Source of the DNA: Sclerurus mexicanus
Taxonomy: Eukaryota; Chordata; Aves; Passeriformes; Furnariidae
DNA: 64,000 nucleotides
Assembly (NCBI GenBank): GCA_013396755.1
Contig: VWZF01005854.1
Coordinates: forward strand, 2,147,368 to 2,211,367
Direction of reading: 5' to 3'
The notes beneath the pieces are model-generated. The model did no database searches. It was given only the letters and a program-made list of their open reading frames with translations, and was not told the DNA's origin. This document shows, piece after piece, positions 25,054-38,186 of the stretch (the first letter of the stretch is position 1; every line of letters begins with the position of its first letter). A program made the position numbers and the translations under genes.

Positions 25054-25487
25054 AGCTATTGATGTGTCCAGAAAAGGGGAATGGAGCTGGGGGTGGGTGC
25101 ACAAGTTTTATGAGGAGCAGCTGAGGGAGCTGAGGTTGCTTTGCCTGGAGAAAAGGAGGCTCAGGGGGGACCTTAGTCCTCTCTACCACTCTCTGAAAGG
25201 AGGTTCCAGCAAAATGGGGATCAGTTTCTTCTCACAAGTAACAAGCGACAGGACAAGAGGAAACAGCCTCAAGCTGTGTCAGGGGAGGTATAGATTGGAT
25301 ATTAGGGGAAAATTTCTTCATTGAAAGGGTGGTCAAGAATTGGAACAGATTCCCCAAGGAAGGGGTGGAATCACTGTCCCTGGAAGTGCTCAAAAATCAT
25401 GTAGATGTAGTGTTTGGTGTTAGGTTGATGGTTGGAATCAATGATCTTAGAGGAGCTTTCTAACTTCATTTATTCTATAATTCAATG
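25054..25487 (+). mobile_element. CR1 LINE, 3' 430 bp
   Basis: Plus-strand CR1 beginning in the end of the reverse transcriptase ORF ('ttatgaggagcagctgaggg', 'ctggagaaaaggaggctcagg', 'aagcgacaggacaagaggaaac') and running to a 3' end of a different type from the common tail ('aaaatcatgtagatgtagtg', 'gaatcaatgatcttagagg', 'attctataattcaatg'). Confidence 0.95.
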
Positions 25488-27279
25488 GAAAAGAAGGGAA
25501 TGCCAGAAATTCAAGGGCAATGCAACACTTCACTGGTAAAAATTACCATGAACATCTTCAACACAGAACAGCAAGACTTGACTGTATTGGTGGATATATA
25601 TGCTCTACCAGGTAACAGCCCTGTAGCTCCAGCCCAGGATTCAGCTGCCTGCCTGTGCTCACATACAGCTGTGCAAAACTGGTTCTTCTTCCCTGGGAAA
25701 TGGTTGGTGGGCTCAAATAGTCTGTGTGCTAATAGCATGCAAGGAAAGGACAGGAGAGGGACACAGAAATCAAGTTGCCATGATGATAACAGTAACTCAA
25801 GCAAACAAAAAACACGAACATGAGAAAATATAAAACCCCAGGGGCCACACCAGGGGATAGAAATTGAGCAAGATCAGGGATCTGCCATTCCAAAAAGCAG
25901 TACATTCCCACCAGACTGTCAGACTGCCTGGCCAGGAGAGACTCATCGAGGGCCTGCACATCTTCCTGCCACACTGTGGCTATTCTGCCTGCAGACTAAA
26001 CAGTGCCATGTCACAACAGAGGCATGACCAGTGACATTTCTGCAGTGCCCAAGAGCAATGCTGATGAGGAAACATGACTCAGGATGGGCTGCAGTAACCA
26101 GGTAGATTGAAACAATTTTTCAAGGGAAGAGAAGTCAAACATTTTAGGACAGCAATGAAGACAAATATTCTTTCATTTTCTGAGCCTGAAGAACTGCTTT
26201 CTCCCCTGTAAGAACCTCAAGCATTACAAAGCCCCTCTTTTGCAGAAGGGCAACCTACTGCAGCATGTAACTCCCTGCAGTGGTGTCATGTCCCACTGAA
26301 GGGACTGTGCTTTCCAAAACGAAGTCAAACAGCTGCTAATGACTCCAAACCTGTGCACTGCCAGACCAGCAGGCTGTACAGTGTGATACCAAAATGCCTG
26401 ACAAGGTCTCACCAGCACACACACACCTGCCTTGGAGACACAGAGCCTTGGGCTTGTGTGTGTCCATCTGTGTTAGTTCAAGTGAGCTCTCTTCTCTTTT
26501 TTTATTTCTTTTTCCTGAGCTCTTTAAACACATTATTACAGGATTTCATCTACGAAGTGTTGTCTGGGAGCTTTTAGTATTTGTGTGACATTGGTGATCC
26601 CAGATTTTGACAGAGGAAGATTACTGCCTGTTGCAGTCGCAGGAAGGTTTCAAGTGTGACTGTATCTCCACATAACAACGGGCAATACAGAGAAGAAATA
26701 GTCCTTGACACTAAGAAAGTACAATCTGCCCTTTTCTCTGGAGGATAAAGATTACTGTTATCACCTGGATGTACTAGGGAGTATTAGAGAGTTACCCAAG
26801 GTAACACAGGAAGACCGTCACAGAAACAAGATTCAAGTCTCCAGTCAACATAAGGTAATTTTTTTCCTACTCCTTCTAAAGGAAGATTTAGACATGGGTT
26901 GCCAAAAATCAAAGGAAAACTCAAAAATTTACAGTTTCATCCTAAATAAATAAATCCTTTGCTCAGCTGAAGGCTGTCATTTCAGAGCATGACCCCACCT
27001 AAATAGAGATGATTTGGGAGGAGCAAGGTAGCAAAGCTGAATCTCACTCTTAAAGAGCAAAGGGAATACAGATATAAATACCTTGTTGCACCCCTACCAA
27101 GCCCCAGCAAAAAATAAGGCTGAGGGAAAAAAAATAATTTTAAAAATCTAACCCTGCCTGAGCCATCCTTGACAGATTGTTTGAAGATTTAGGGACAGGT
27201 TGAATAACAGAGGCTTCACCTTCTATTCCAGTTTTTGGGGTTTTTTTTGCTATAGTTAGAGCCAAAATTCTTATGCTAA
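25488..27279. other. Non-coding, nothing recognised
   Basis: Open frames of about 100 codons occur on both strands between 25485 and 25974 without motifs. No transposon is recognised. Confidence 0.5.
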
Positions 27280-27425
27280 TTTAAACCTCCCTTGTTTTAA
27301 TTTAAATTCATTATTACTGATTCTACCCACCATGTACTTGAACAGATTATTCCCCCGCTCTTTGAAGCCACTTACACACTTATCACAATTGAGGACTCTT
27401 TCTCTTCTTTCTTGGTTTTCTCTAT
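27280..27425 (-). mobile_element. Probable old CR1 fragment
   Basis: The minus strand reads FKERGNNLFKYM and then NEFKLKQGRFKLA, like the tail of a CR1 reverse transcriptase ORF. The plus strand has the 'ttaaacctcccttgttttaatttaaattcat' pattern of older CR1 types. It lacks a 3' end and is diverged. Confidence 0.5.
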
Positions 27426-28378
27426 TTTCGGGAGACCCCATTCTTTCTGTCTTCCCATACCAATAGTTCACTTTCTATGTCCATCATCAGCACCACACTC
27501 CCCTCCTAGACTACGTCTTACTGATCACATCCCTCCTGAGTTGCAGTGCCCACTGAGCTTGTAGGACTTCACTGATTTTCCTCCCTTGTGTTCATGTAGC
27601 TGAAGGGTCCCCACCTGAGTCTTTACCTTGGAGTCTGCTCTGTTGGTGTAACCCGTGTGCCCTACAGGATATCAGCACCATGTTTTGGATGTCTATGTTT
27701 GCCACCACACCAACACATCCGACACATCCATTGTGTTCTTTAATGACCCAGATCCGAGAACCTCCAGTGCTGCTGTGACATCTATATAAATTAATTGAGA
27801 GGGTGACAAGCAAAGTTATGTGACCCTTTCAGTCCCTGTGCCAACTCAGCTGGTTGGCACCCCCAGGGAAAAAGGTGTGAACATTTCAGACTCTGCATTA
27901 GTGCTTTAGGTAAAACTGGTTTCAATTTCAAAACGTTGGCACACGTAGGGGATGCTGCAAAAGCTCTCCAACTGTCAGCACTTTGGCAGGGGCACCACTT
28001 GGCTTCCAGTGCCAATCTGTCTTTAGACATCACAGTCTGTAAACCTGCAGATGGAGTTTTCCACAAGCAGAAGCTGACATGTCAGAAGCTTGATGGTGGG
28101 ATCTGCTGGCCAGGATCCAGCAGCAGTGTCTCTCCCTCTGAGTGGGATATGGGCTGAGCAAACAGGCAGCTAAAGCCACATTCTTTGAGGGTTTGGCCAC
28201 ACCCCAGCAATCCCTTGTTCCCTCTTCTAAGAGAAGAAGCCTAGCAGGCTCTTTGCAGGAAAGCTAAGAGCACAGAGGTATTTAAAGCATACCTTTATTG
28301 GTGCCATAGACAAGATTACATCCTAGTTTGCAGAGTGTTGCTTCATTACACTAGCTAGTAAGACCAAGTGTCCTGGTT
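27426..28378. other. Non-coding, nothing recognised
   Basis: No supported feature up to the LTR. Confidence 0.5.
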
Positions 28379-28956
28379 TTGGCTGGGATAGAGTTAACTT
28401 TCTTCCTAGTAGCTGGTACACTGTTGTATTTTGTATTTAGTATGAGAATAATGTTGATAACACACCAATGTTCTAGCTGTTGCTGAGCCATGCTTACTCT
28501 GAGTCAAGGACTTTCCAGTTTCCCATGCTCTGCCAGTGAGGAGACACACAACGAGCTAGGAGGGGACTCAGCCAGGACAGCTGACCTGAGCTAACCACAT
28601 TGATATTCCAAACCACAGAACATCATTCCCAGTGTATAAATGGGGGGAGCTGGCCATGAGGTGCTGGTCACTGGCTGGGGACAGATTAGGCATCAGTCAG
28701 CAGGTGGTGAGCACTTGCACTGTGCATCACTTGTCTTTCTCAGACTTAGTTTCTCTCTTTTTTTCATTACAATTATTATTATTGTTATTATTATTACTAG
28801 TATTTTTTTCAATTATTGAACTGTTTTTATCTCAATCCATGAGTTTGGGGTTTTTTTTTTCACTTTTTCTCCTCATTTTCCTCTCCATCTGACAAGGGAA
28901 GGGAAGAGTGAGCACCTGTGTGGTACTTAGTTGCCAGCTAGGGCTAAAACACAACA
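28379..28956 (+). mobile_element. Solo LTR, avian ERVL type
   Basis: A 578-bp LTR starting TGTCCTGGTTTTGGCTGGG and ending AAACACAACA (TG...CA). Its layout is that of a very common bird ERVL LTR: 'gagaataatgttgataacac', the 'ccatgctctgccagtgagg' block, a TATA box, 'tgcatcacttg', a degenerate ATT-rich run and 'gttgccagctaggg'. It is flanked by CCAAG (28374-28378) and CCAGG (28957-28961), a 5-bp target duplication with one change. There is no internal region, so it is a solo LTR left by recombination. Divergence in the ATT-run and the TSD suggests it is not recent. The ERV fragment at the window start might be from a related family. Confidence 0.92.
28635..28641 (+). promoter_or_regulatory. TATA box of the solo LTR
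   Basis: TATAAAT followed by a G-run, at the position expected for the U3 promoter of this LTR type. It could start transcription into flanking DNA to the right; use is not shown by the sequence. Confidence 0.7.
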
Positions 28957-30644
28957 CCAGGTTCAGTGGGTTTGTGTTTCTTTTGGTGGTGGGTTTTTTT
29001 TAAATAATTTTATACAAATTTGGCCTTAATCCCTTCTATATCAAATGCTTCATTCTACTCATATCAGGAGCAACCATATCAGGTACCGTGCACAGTTTGT
29101 TCATCCCTGGAGGCAATCAGATATTGGTGTAAGTGCTTCATCAGCACAGGCTCGATATTAAACCTGATATAGAAAAGTAAATACAAGATTTTGGAATAAA
29201 GTCAGCCTAGAAAATCCAAGACACTGAGATCTATCCTGAAAACTGGCAACAGGACAGGGACAGATCAGCACATTTACTTCTACTCTCCTAGACTGCCTAA
29301 TACTGAAGCCAAGCTTAGTATAGACTAAGCTGTAAAAGAGATTCTGAGGGATATATCATTGCTCTTCCAGCCTGCAATAAAATTAGCTTAGAAAATGCTT
29401 ACAAGTTTTCCTTTAACAGTGTCTCATCCATTTGACTTTTGAAAAAAGTCAGATATTCTTAAACTACTATCTTGCAGCCAACAAATAAAAACACCTAATA
29501 AGTATCACTACAATAGTAACATTTTGGAACATACATTTATATCTGTTCTTTCTAGTTACCAAATATACACTCATGTCTAAATATTCAGCAGATAATTTGA
29601 TGTTTCTGGATGTGACATTGTGAACGATATTCCCCTCAAAGTGGTGGGAATACATTATGACTCACACATGACATCTGCCTTATGCCTAAGGAGTTATTTA
29701 AACAAGAGTATTTTATCAGGGGATTATTAATTTTGGAACCTAAATTAATGAGCATTAACCTGAGTGAATATTTAGAAAATATTACGAATGGGTAGGAGGG
29801 GAGAAAACCTACTTGATGACTCAGAGCAAAGTTTAAAATATCACTTAAGGGGTATAATGAGTACAGAAATAATAATTTGAAAATTTGAGTCAAATTATGT
29901 CTGAGGTAAAATTTCTTAAGGGTAGCAGCAGTGCCCCCCATCACCACAACATGCCTTGCATAAAATCACCACAGACATGGAACAAAAGTACCCTTTTTCC
30001 ATCAGCCCAAGATCTGATAGAGTGACACAGTGCAAACATTTCAAGGATTCATATGCACTGTTTGAGAGCTTTAGTCCATCAGAATTATTTCTTAGGCTAG
30101 AAGACAACACTTCCAACTGTAAAAGAAATTTGACTCAGCTGTGTATCACTGCAGCAAACACTATACTGGGATGCACAAAGAGGAGCACTGGCTGTAGGAT
30201 GCAAAGTATTTCTTCCATTCCATTCACCAGTGTTGAAGCCAAGCTGAGATTTTCCCAGTTGCAGCACTGCAATACAGTCGGGATATTGGCTGGCTAAAGA
30301 AAGGCTGGAGGAGACCATGGGATGCAGAGAGGTAGAAAATATGACCTCTGAAGAATTACAGAGAAAGTTCAGTCTAGAAAACAGAAACATAGGAAGACAC
30401 AGGATCATATTTGTGTATATAAGGGCAGCCAACAAGACAGTGGAAATAAACTGTTCTCCACATCGGGGGGGGAGGGCAAAGACTAGTAAATTGAAATTAT
30501 AATGGATGAAAATTCAGGCTGTCATAGGTTTAACATTTCTAACCCTCGGCAAAGCAGCTGAAGAAGAAACGGGGATGGATGAGGAGGAGGTACTGGGGTC
30601 CCTTCGAAGAAGGAATTTAAGCAAGGTGTCAAACATTTCACACT
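28957..30644. other. Non-coding, nothing recognised
   Basis: Frames up to 113 codons near 29956-30435 are open on both strands and lack motifs. Confidence 0.5.
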
Positions 30645-31008
30645 TGAAAAGAGTAGGCTTTGGGGTGTCCTAATTGTGGCCTTCCTGCACCTCAGGGAGT
30701 CTACAAGAAAGATGGAGAGGGACTTTTTACAAGGGCATGTAGTGACAGGACAAGGGGAAATTACTTCAAATTGAAAAAGAATAGCCTTAGATTAGATATT
30801 GGGAAGAAATTCTTTACTATGAGGGTGAGTCACTGGCACAGGCTGCCCAGAGAAACTGCGGGTGCCCCATCCCTGAAAGCGCTCAAGGCCAGATTGGATG
30901 GAGTCTGTGCAGTCTGACCTAGTAGAAGGTGTCCCTGCCCAGGGCAGTGGGTTGGAAACAGGTGGTCTTTAAGGTCCCTTCACACCCAAACATTCTATGA
31001 TTCTATGA
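30645..31008 (+). mobile_element. CR1 LINE, 3' 360 bp
   Basis: 'gagtaggctttggggtgtcc', 'ctacaagaaagatggagagg', 'gggcatgtagtgacaggac', then the standard tail 'ctagtagaaggtgtccctg' and a clean 'attctatgattctatga' end. It is among the better-preserved CR1 copies here. Confidence 0.96.
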
Positions 31009-32039
31009 CTTGATATGCCACGAATGACAAGAGCAGAATTGATATATCTTGTGGGAGAAGGATGCCCTGGACAGCTCTTTGCTAATCTTGAGAGATAAAG
31101 ACTTTGAGAAGCCATTTCCTGTGATTAACAAATGGGCAGAATTCTGTTCCTACTCACACAAAACCCATTTCATTTAGCAGCATGAAGGGACCTAAAAGAA
31201 GACCTGGGGTTAAGAATCAAACCTGCAGCTTGGCAGGTGGTAATAGGTAGCCAGCATTTTCCACTGTCTTTAGAAAATTTATAAAGTACACTCTCAGAGA
31301 GAGGTTGTCTCTCTCACATATGGGAATATGTCTAATTAGAAATGTGTAACTTTTCCATCTCACAGTTGGAATAGGCCACCCGGGGCTCAGAGCATAGGCA
31401 CCATCTGACAAGCTTTTAATGGGAACCCAGCAAGCCCTCAGTTGTTTAGAAGCATGACTACTAATCTGAACTTCCCAACTGTATTTCTTGTCCTTTATGA
31501 AAAAATAATGAAGTTTTTCTCTGTGAGTATTTATAGTACCTCATGAATTTGGGATGAGTACTAGCAAATAGTTTAACAGCCAGTGAAACAATAGTAAATA
31601 AATGCATAAAGACTTGGACTTAAACTTCAGATGCAATGGTTTCTCCTCCCTTGGCTCCAGTTAGCAAAGGGCAACTCACATGCCAGGCCTTGAAATGCAT
31701 GGTCTTTTAGATGACATAACCATTAACTTTTCAGGGACTAAAAGGGAGCTCCCACTGAGTGGTTTGCCTGCCTTGGTCCTCAGTGGCTTATAAAGCATTA
31801 GCAACTACATTGGTCATCCCAGCTGACCTACAGCTTGATGCACCTGGCACTAGAAAGCCCAAAACTCAGAGGTGGTGGGGAGCACTAGTGACTGCAGACC
31901 ATGAGGGCCCTAAGCAAGGGCATGATCTCAAGGGATTTCAGGTTTGTTCAGCCAATCAAGAACTTCAGTGAGAGCACTCATGAAACCAGTTCAGAGTTCC
32001 TGGGGTCCCATTTAAAACAACCCAAATTCCACCCACAAC
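31009..32039. other. Non-coding, nothing recognised
   Basis: No supported feature. Confidence 0.5.
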
Positions 32040-32167
32040 TTGGAAGTGTTCAAAAACCATGTAGATGTGGTGCTTAGAGACATGGTTTAGTGGTGGGCTT
32101 GGCAGTGCTGGTTGGACTCAAGGATCTCAGAGGTCTTTTAACCTTAATGATCCTGTGATAATTCTGT
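32040..32167 (+). mobile_element. CR1 LINE, 3' end (variant tail)
   Basis: 'tggaagtgttcaaaaaccatgtagatgtgg' and 'ttggactcaaggatctcagagg' match the same tail type as the CR1 at 25054. Confidence 0.9.
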
Positions 32168-32668
32168 CTAAAAAAGCACAGGTTGAAACTAAGTCATGGA
32201 AGGATGACAAGGCCAGTCAGAGGAATGAATGACTAAACAGAGCAGGTGATTTAAACCTGAAAGGGAGATAAGTGGAAGGGAAGGAAAATTTCTATTGGAT
32301 CTACAAAAATTTCAGAACTACCTCATCTGTGAGAACCAGGAGGTAATTAATTCTCATTTTTCCTAACACGATAGTGTGTATCAAATGAAAGATCTCTGGA
32401 CAGCAACTTACACAAAGTCATGGATGGAAAATTCGCGCACTTGGAGACAGTGTGTAACTATATATTTCTATATAGTTCCTTGAGTTTTTCTTTAGGAATA
32501 AGGCAACAAAGGAAGCAAACTGTTTGCTTTGGTTCCCACCTTCCTCATCCCACACATCTTCTGGAAAGAAAAAGTGCTACTTATCATGCATAAACCCAAT
32601 GACTGGAGGGAATAAAGGCTCAGCAGGGTTTGCTTTCATTCTTGTGCTGTAGAGCAGTAAATCAGTAC
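32168..32668. other. Non-coding with a small perfect hairpin
   Basis: At 32456-32477 AACTATATA and TATATAGTT flank a 4-base loop (TTTC). No terminator or RNA-gene context is seen; probably chance or a short AT repeat. Confidence 0.5.
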
Positions 32669-32853
32669 ACAGAATCATAGAATCACAGAATGGTTTGGGT
32701 TGGAAGGGACTTTAAAGATCACCTAGTTTCAAGCCCCTGCCATGGGCAGGGACATCTTCCACTTGACCAGGTTGCTCAGAGCCCCATCCAGCCTTGCCTT
32801 GAACACTTCCAGAGATGGGATGAGTTTTGTCCAACTTCTCTGGGCAAAACCGG
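32669..32853 (-). mobile_element. CR1 LINE, 3' end
   Basis: 'cacagaatcatagaatcacagaatggtttgggttggaagggac' through 'cttgaccaggttgctcagagcc' to 'acttctctgggcaaa': minus-strand CR1 tail, 5'-truncated. Confidence 0.96.
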
Positions 32854-34012
32854 TAAGTGACAAGTTTTGTGCTCACAAGCACTCCAAGTGTCACCACCCC
32901 AGAGCGCAGATCAGAGTAAGTCAACCAGAAAGACAGACCTGGCAGGCAGAAGTGGGGTCATCACAGTCTTCTCCCCTAGAGAGTTGCAGCAATGAGGAAT
33001 GAATTCTCACCCTTGTCCAACCCTTCCTCACCAGGATTGGTTTGAATCCCCCCATGGAAGGACAGCAGCCCTGAAATCAACAGCATATGAGCCTGATCTG
33101 AACAACCCCAATCCAAAGCCTACCCAAAACCCCACAGTAAGAACAACATCACTCACAGAACACCTTTTGTGTAAACACTTCAAGGAATGAAATTTGTAGC
33201 TTCAGCTGCAATATTCAAGACACTGATTTGGACTCCAAAATAACCCATCTCAGGTAGGAGCAGACGCAGGCAGTGTTTGCTGTGCCCTGTCCTCCTGAGT
33301 GCCTCCTTTATTGATGCAGAAAGAACAACAGCTTATTTGATTATTATAAACAAGATTTGTTTGCAATATCAATGGTGATGCCAAGCTTCCATTCAGCCTT
33401 GTTTCATTTATGAAAAAAAGATTGGTTTGATTTGGGCTTATGATTTTTTTTTTTTTCCTGTGAGTCATGAATTTGCTGTATGAGGAACAGCAAAACCTTT
33501 TCAGATCAGGAAGAGGACAGGAGCTAAAGTGTGAGGCTGTTGACTGATGACAATTTTGATATGATGATGCTTTGTTGAACACGATTATTTTTTAAGAAAA
33601 CAAGGTCTAGGAAAATATATTTTTAAAAAATAATACTCAAGCACTTTCATGACAGAAGCAATAAGTGCACAAAGATAAAACATGCACTGATATCTCTCTC
33701 ATACACTTACAAGTATGTCAAAGTTCCCAGGGAAGACTGTTACATTGACCTTCCTCCAAAGACACACAGAATTATTTTCATTCTAACAGTGTAGGAATTA
33801 AAACCAAGATGAGGACAGAATCTTTGAAACTACCTCTTATACAAGGCTAAGCACTCAAATCCCATTCTGCAGATCAACTGGCATAGCTGGGGGAAGGAGG
33901 AACAAACTTCTGAGCCCTGAGCCTTCCTCCAAAACAAGTAGAAGGAATCAGTGTCTGCATGCCTGGGACATCACTGGGTGTCCTTAATCACTGAACAGTA
34001 AAACTTAAGATG
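32854..34012. other. Non-coding, nothing recognised
   Basis: No supported feature; a poly-T run near 33450. Confidence 0.5.
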
Positions 34013-34137
34013 GAAACATTCAAGGCCAGGCTGGACAGGGCTCTGAGCAGTCTGATCTAGTTGAAAATGTCCATGTTCATTGCAGCAGGGTTGGACTAGG
34101 TGGTCCCTTCCAACCTGAAATATTCTGTGATTCTGTG
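34013..34137 (+). mobile_element. CR1 LINE, 3' end
   Basis: 'aaacattcaaggccaggctgg', 'gagcagtctgatctagttg' and 'attctgtgattctgtgg': plus-strand CR1 tail, moderately diverged. Confidence 0.93.
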
Positions 34138-34970
34138 GAGACCTCTAACTCTTCACTTTGCATAGCCATGGTTGGATGTTTTCACTGATAATTTTCAACC
34201 AGTCATTAATATTTTATCTGAAAGCTGTACAGCAATCTTTTTTTAGCATTTGACAGCTTGCAAAATAAGAAGTGAGTGTGCAAGAATGGCTGAGTGACAA
34301 GAGTTGCAGAGAGCTGGTGGGAAATGATCTTTATTATCTCTATTCAAGCAGCCTGAGCAACCTCAGGAGGAGGTTGTGGAAACCCTATGACCAGGTCAAG
34401 TGCATTTTCATGACTTACAGGTATAAGAAAATTCTTGCTTCTATTTATTGACTTGAGAGGAATCCGTAATTAACAGAGTCTGAATTAGGGGATCTATCAT
34501 GGAGTTTCAGGTCCTGAGAGTCTTGAGAGAAAACACATAGAAAAATGACACAACAGCTCTAGTTTGGGCTCAGTATGCAGTGTAAGCATTGTCTAGTCCT
34601 AAGTAATTCCTGAAAACTGAGGAGTTTAGGTAATAAGGCAAGTGGGAGGAAAAAAAGATACTTTTATAGGAAAGAGACTTTCCCCCAAACACTACGTGCC
34701 ACCAGTGTTCTGGTAATTCTGCCACAGCCAAGTCCTATTACTTCAAAGGAATAGTCCAGGCAAAACAAGACAAGCAAAGCCAAGTTAAGCAAAGCAAATG
34801 GAGCTGGCAGAGCTGCTGACAGAGGCAGGTGAGTCCCAGCACTGTCAGCGCAATGCTGTGCTGCAGTCCTTGCTTCCAGAGCAAGCACTAAGTTTGCATT
34901 AATTTTTACACTCTTTATTTTCCTTCCCTTCTCCTTGCCTGGTATGATTTGTTAAGTAGTGCCCTGTCCA
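34138..34970. other. Non-coding, nothing recognised
   Basis: A minus-strand frame at 34664-34888 has a short hydrophobic stretch (FALLNLALLVLFCLDY) but no other coding sign. Confidence 0.45.
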
Positions 34971-35370
34971 GAAGGAAGGGGAATTAATAACGTGTCAGCT
35001 TTTCCAGACTCCTTTTTGGAGGCAGTCTAAATTGCAAAGCTCAGCCAAAGTCCTACATTCCACCCACATCTCCTCCTGCCCAGCTGACCCAGCTTACGAA
35101 AGCAGAGATGCCTGCCTTCAGCCATTAGGCTGTTAAGAGCCTGGCACTAACACTATAAATATCCCATATTCAAACATTATCATTGAGCTCCCAGAGAAGA
35201 AACTACCTTGATTGAAGAATGGACTCATTAAGCGAGCGAAGTGACAGCTCCCTTTGCAGTTTCTAAATGCATCTGCTCTGATGGGATTAGAGATGCGTTT
35301 CCCACCGGGAGGAAAGAATGGCCTTAATGCCAGGTCTGCCTCTGGCTACATCATTAAGCAATAAGACATG
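34971..35370. promoter_or_regulatory. Candidate conserved regulatory element
   Basis: A repeat-free block with dense developmental-factor-like sites: CATTAAG at 35226, TGACAGCT (MEIS/TGIF-like) at 35242-35249, an E-box CATCTG at 35270, GGATTAG (OTX/PITX-like, complement of TAATCC) at 35284 and CATTAAGCAATAAG at 35352. It is less AT-biased than its surroundings and has no open frame of note. This texture is typical of vertebrate conserved non-coding elements, but conservation itself cannot be seen from one sequence. Confidence 0.35.
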
Positions 35371-38042
35371 ACAGGCAGTACATTTTCAGGGGGTGTTTTG
35401 CATACTTAGGTGTGCAGTGTGGTGTGACAGTCATAGCAGAGCACTCTTAGCCACCAAGATCTGTGTTTTTGGTACGTGTTACACAGACCCCTCAGCCAGC
35501 CAAACCCTAGGTATTTCCAATGCAGTAATACTAGGACCCAATGAGAGAGCACCATTTTTTGCCACCCAAATCATTTTTGGGTGCAAGTCACCCCTGCTGC
35601 CTAAACCCCATGTAATCAGCCTTTAGATTAAACACACAGAAGTCGCTCTATCTATTAAGAACGATTTGTGAGCAATCATCAGTTTAGAATTGCTAATAAC
35701 AGTCCAAATCCTGGAGAATTCCCTAGGCAAATGCCATGCCAAAGTATTCACAGATGGATGAAGAAAGCCAGCACTGATCCCACAGGTTTTTGACATGTCA
35801 CTAAGCACAACTGCAGAAAACCAAGCTGTATCCCCTTGTGCATGACTCTTTAAAAGGCTGGGAGATTGGTACAAGCAGTGATGGGGGCCTCTACATCATC
35901 TACTGCCACCTTGATGTAGGTTTGCTCTCAGTTAACACCATTTCTGTTTAAGAGTCCCACCTATCACCACTGAAGCAAATAAAATGGTGTTAGAACTCTT
36001 CACCCTCCACTACTGGACACATGGTGAAAAAGCATGATTTTTGCCCATGCAGGAAGTACAAGTGCCCTGCCTAGTCAGTGCAAAGGACAGCAAACAACCC
36101 CTAAAACCAGGGAATACCTACATCTGACGAGACCATGTTTGTCAAATAGAGCAAGACAGATCCTGATGACTGGCTTAAGGGTGATAAATCCAGCTTAAAA
36201 AGAGTAGGGTGGTCTTGAATGATCTTTCAGATCCCTAATGGTGGTGAAGAAATTAATGTAGCAGAGTCTACCTATTACTGCTTTAAATGTGTCAGTCCTT
36301 CATACACCAGGTCTTGCGGCTCCCCTTTCCTCTGGACTCTGAATTGCTGAAGTCACTGCTGAATGCAGCTGCCTGAATGTACTCATAACCTATTGCTTAC
36401 TCAAATTTTTCAGAGCAAAAATTCTCTAAAAATCCCTCAAGCCAAGCACCATAAAAGGAAGATAGTGAAAAATACCTCCAGATACTTTCCAAAAGCATAT
36501 ACTCTTTCCTGCAGACAGCTGTGAATACAAAATACAAGCTACATATTTCATACCTCCACAAACCAAAAAGCAAGTCTGCTCTACGTGCAGTTTGGTTGTG
36601 TGGTTTATACACACTATGTGAGCAATTTAGGAAAGAAAAAACTGCACAAAAGAGACAGTCAATGTGGAAATTATTCCTTGGCTCACAAAAGGCTAATCAT
36701 GTGATCAAACACCACACACTGAAAGAGCCAGGTGCTCACAGCTGCTAGCATACTCTGACCACAGCAAATGTTCTCATCAAGCAAGCCCCCTTACTTCAAA
36801 GCAAGCTATGAAATATGTAGGGCTTCTCTTACAAGCCTGGGCTTTTTTGTAAGTTGCTTAAATGAATTCATGTGGATGGGCTTAGGTCTGGCCAGCTCAG
36901 CACAACTAGCAGTGAGCAGCTTTAGACTCATTTAATACTGGAAAAGGCCACCTGCACTATCTGTGGACTTGGTACTCCATCCCTGAGAGAGGTTTAGCCA
37001 GAACACACAAAGGTTATTTCTCTGCTGTGTCTGAGATTTGTGAGAAGTGTTTCCTATCAGTAAGATATTACATAATAGGGAAAAGAAAAACAAATATGAC
37101 TCATTAGCCCCTTTTTTTGGACGGAATGAGAAAAGGGGCTAGGACCTCCAACATCATCTCTTACTGCTCTGCTCAAAAAGAAAATTTCACTCCAATGTTT
37201 TACTCCAAAGGTTTCTGTTTCTACCTTCTACCTGGAAAGGACGTTTCCATCCACGCAGCAGATGAACTCATTACACCCTAGGAAGCCTCCCATCCTACCC
37301 CTTCTGTATGTTTTTATCAATTACCAAGGCTCGTATTCAAGCTCCCACCCTAATCTGTTGCTGTAGTGCAGTCACAGCCTCACATTAAAGCATGAAAATT
37401 TAAACTCCTCATGTTTTGCAATATTTACAAATCCATGAAAGTAATGCAAGCAAATGGCAGCTGTCTGGGGCTGAGAAAATGCCGAGCTGAGACACTTTCT
37501 ACTAGCAAATCTGTTCCCATCTTTTATTTACAGGAATTTAAGAGAGTTCATTAGTCATAGAACAATTCATATTTCAAGATAGGTGAGAGCCACACAAATG
37601 TACTATGTTCAGTATCTCCCCACATTTTTGTAGGAAATGCAGATGCTGAAACTTTTCAGGCTAAAAAGCCCCAGTGAAGAAACCCAGCAAATAACTCTGC
37701 TGCAGAGGGTCCCACCCAGGCTATGCTACACAAACCTCTGCGAAGAGGAAGGTGTCCTCTCAGTTCCCAGAGAGATACAGCCTGGCATGGAAACCATTTT
37801 ACTAAATTCATATCTGTCCAATTTTTTCAAGCCTACACAATATTGGATTATCTTTCAGCTTTAACTTGAGGTGGATTTTTAAAAAGCTGCTTAAATTCTG
37901 TGCCACTCAAATCTTTTTTACACATTTGCTGTAATGTTCCTAGAAACAGAAGGGCCACCTTGCAAGAATATTCCCATTTCTTTTATTCACAGGTAGCTTA
38001 GTTTTACAGGTTCCTTTGGCAAGAAATACCAGTAATATATTT
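35371..38042. other. Non-coding, nothing recognised
   Basis: Short frames only; no transposon recognised in 2.7 kb. Confidence 0.5.
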
Positions 38043-38186
38043 CTATCCCTGAAAATATTCAAGGTCATATTTGATGGGTCTCTGAAGAACCTGATCTAGT
38101 TGGAGGTGTCCCTGCTCCTTGCAGTGGGTTTGGACTAGATGATTTTTAAAGGTCACTTCCAACCCAAACTATTCTATAATTCTATG
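38043..38186 (+). mobile_element. CR1 LINE, 3' end
   Basis: 'ctatccctgaaaatattcaagg', 'gaagaacctgatctagttggaggtg', ending 'attctataattctatg'. Plus-strand CR1 tail with several substitutions, so older than the copy at 30645. Confidence 0.94.

Noticed and set aside
32456..32477. Perfect 9-bp stem hairpin, possible RNA structure or terminator
   Set aside because: Almost all A/T, no transcription context, and rho-independent terminators do not apply in a bird nuclear genome.
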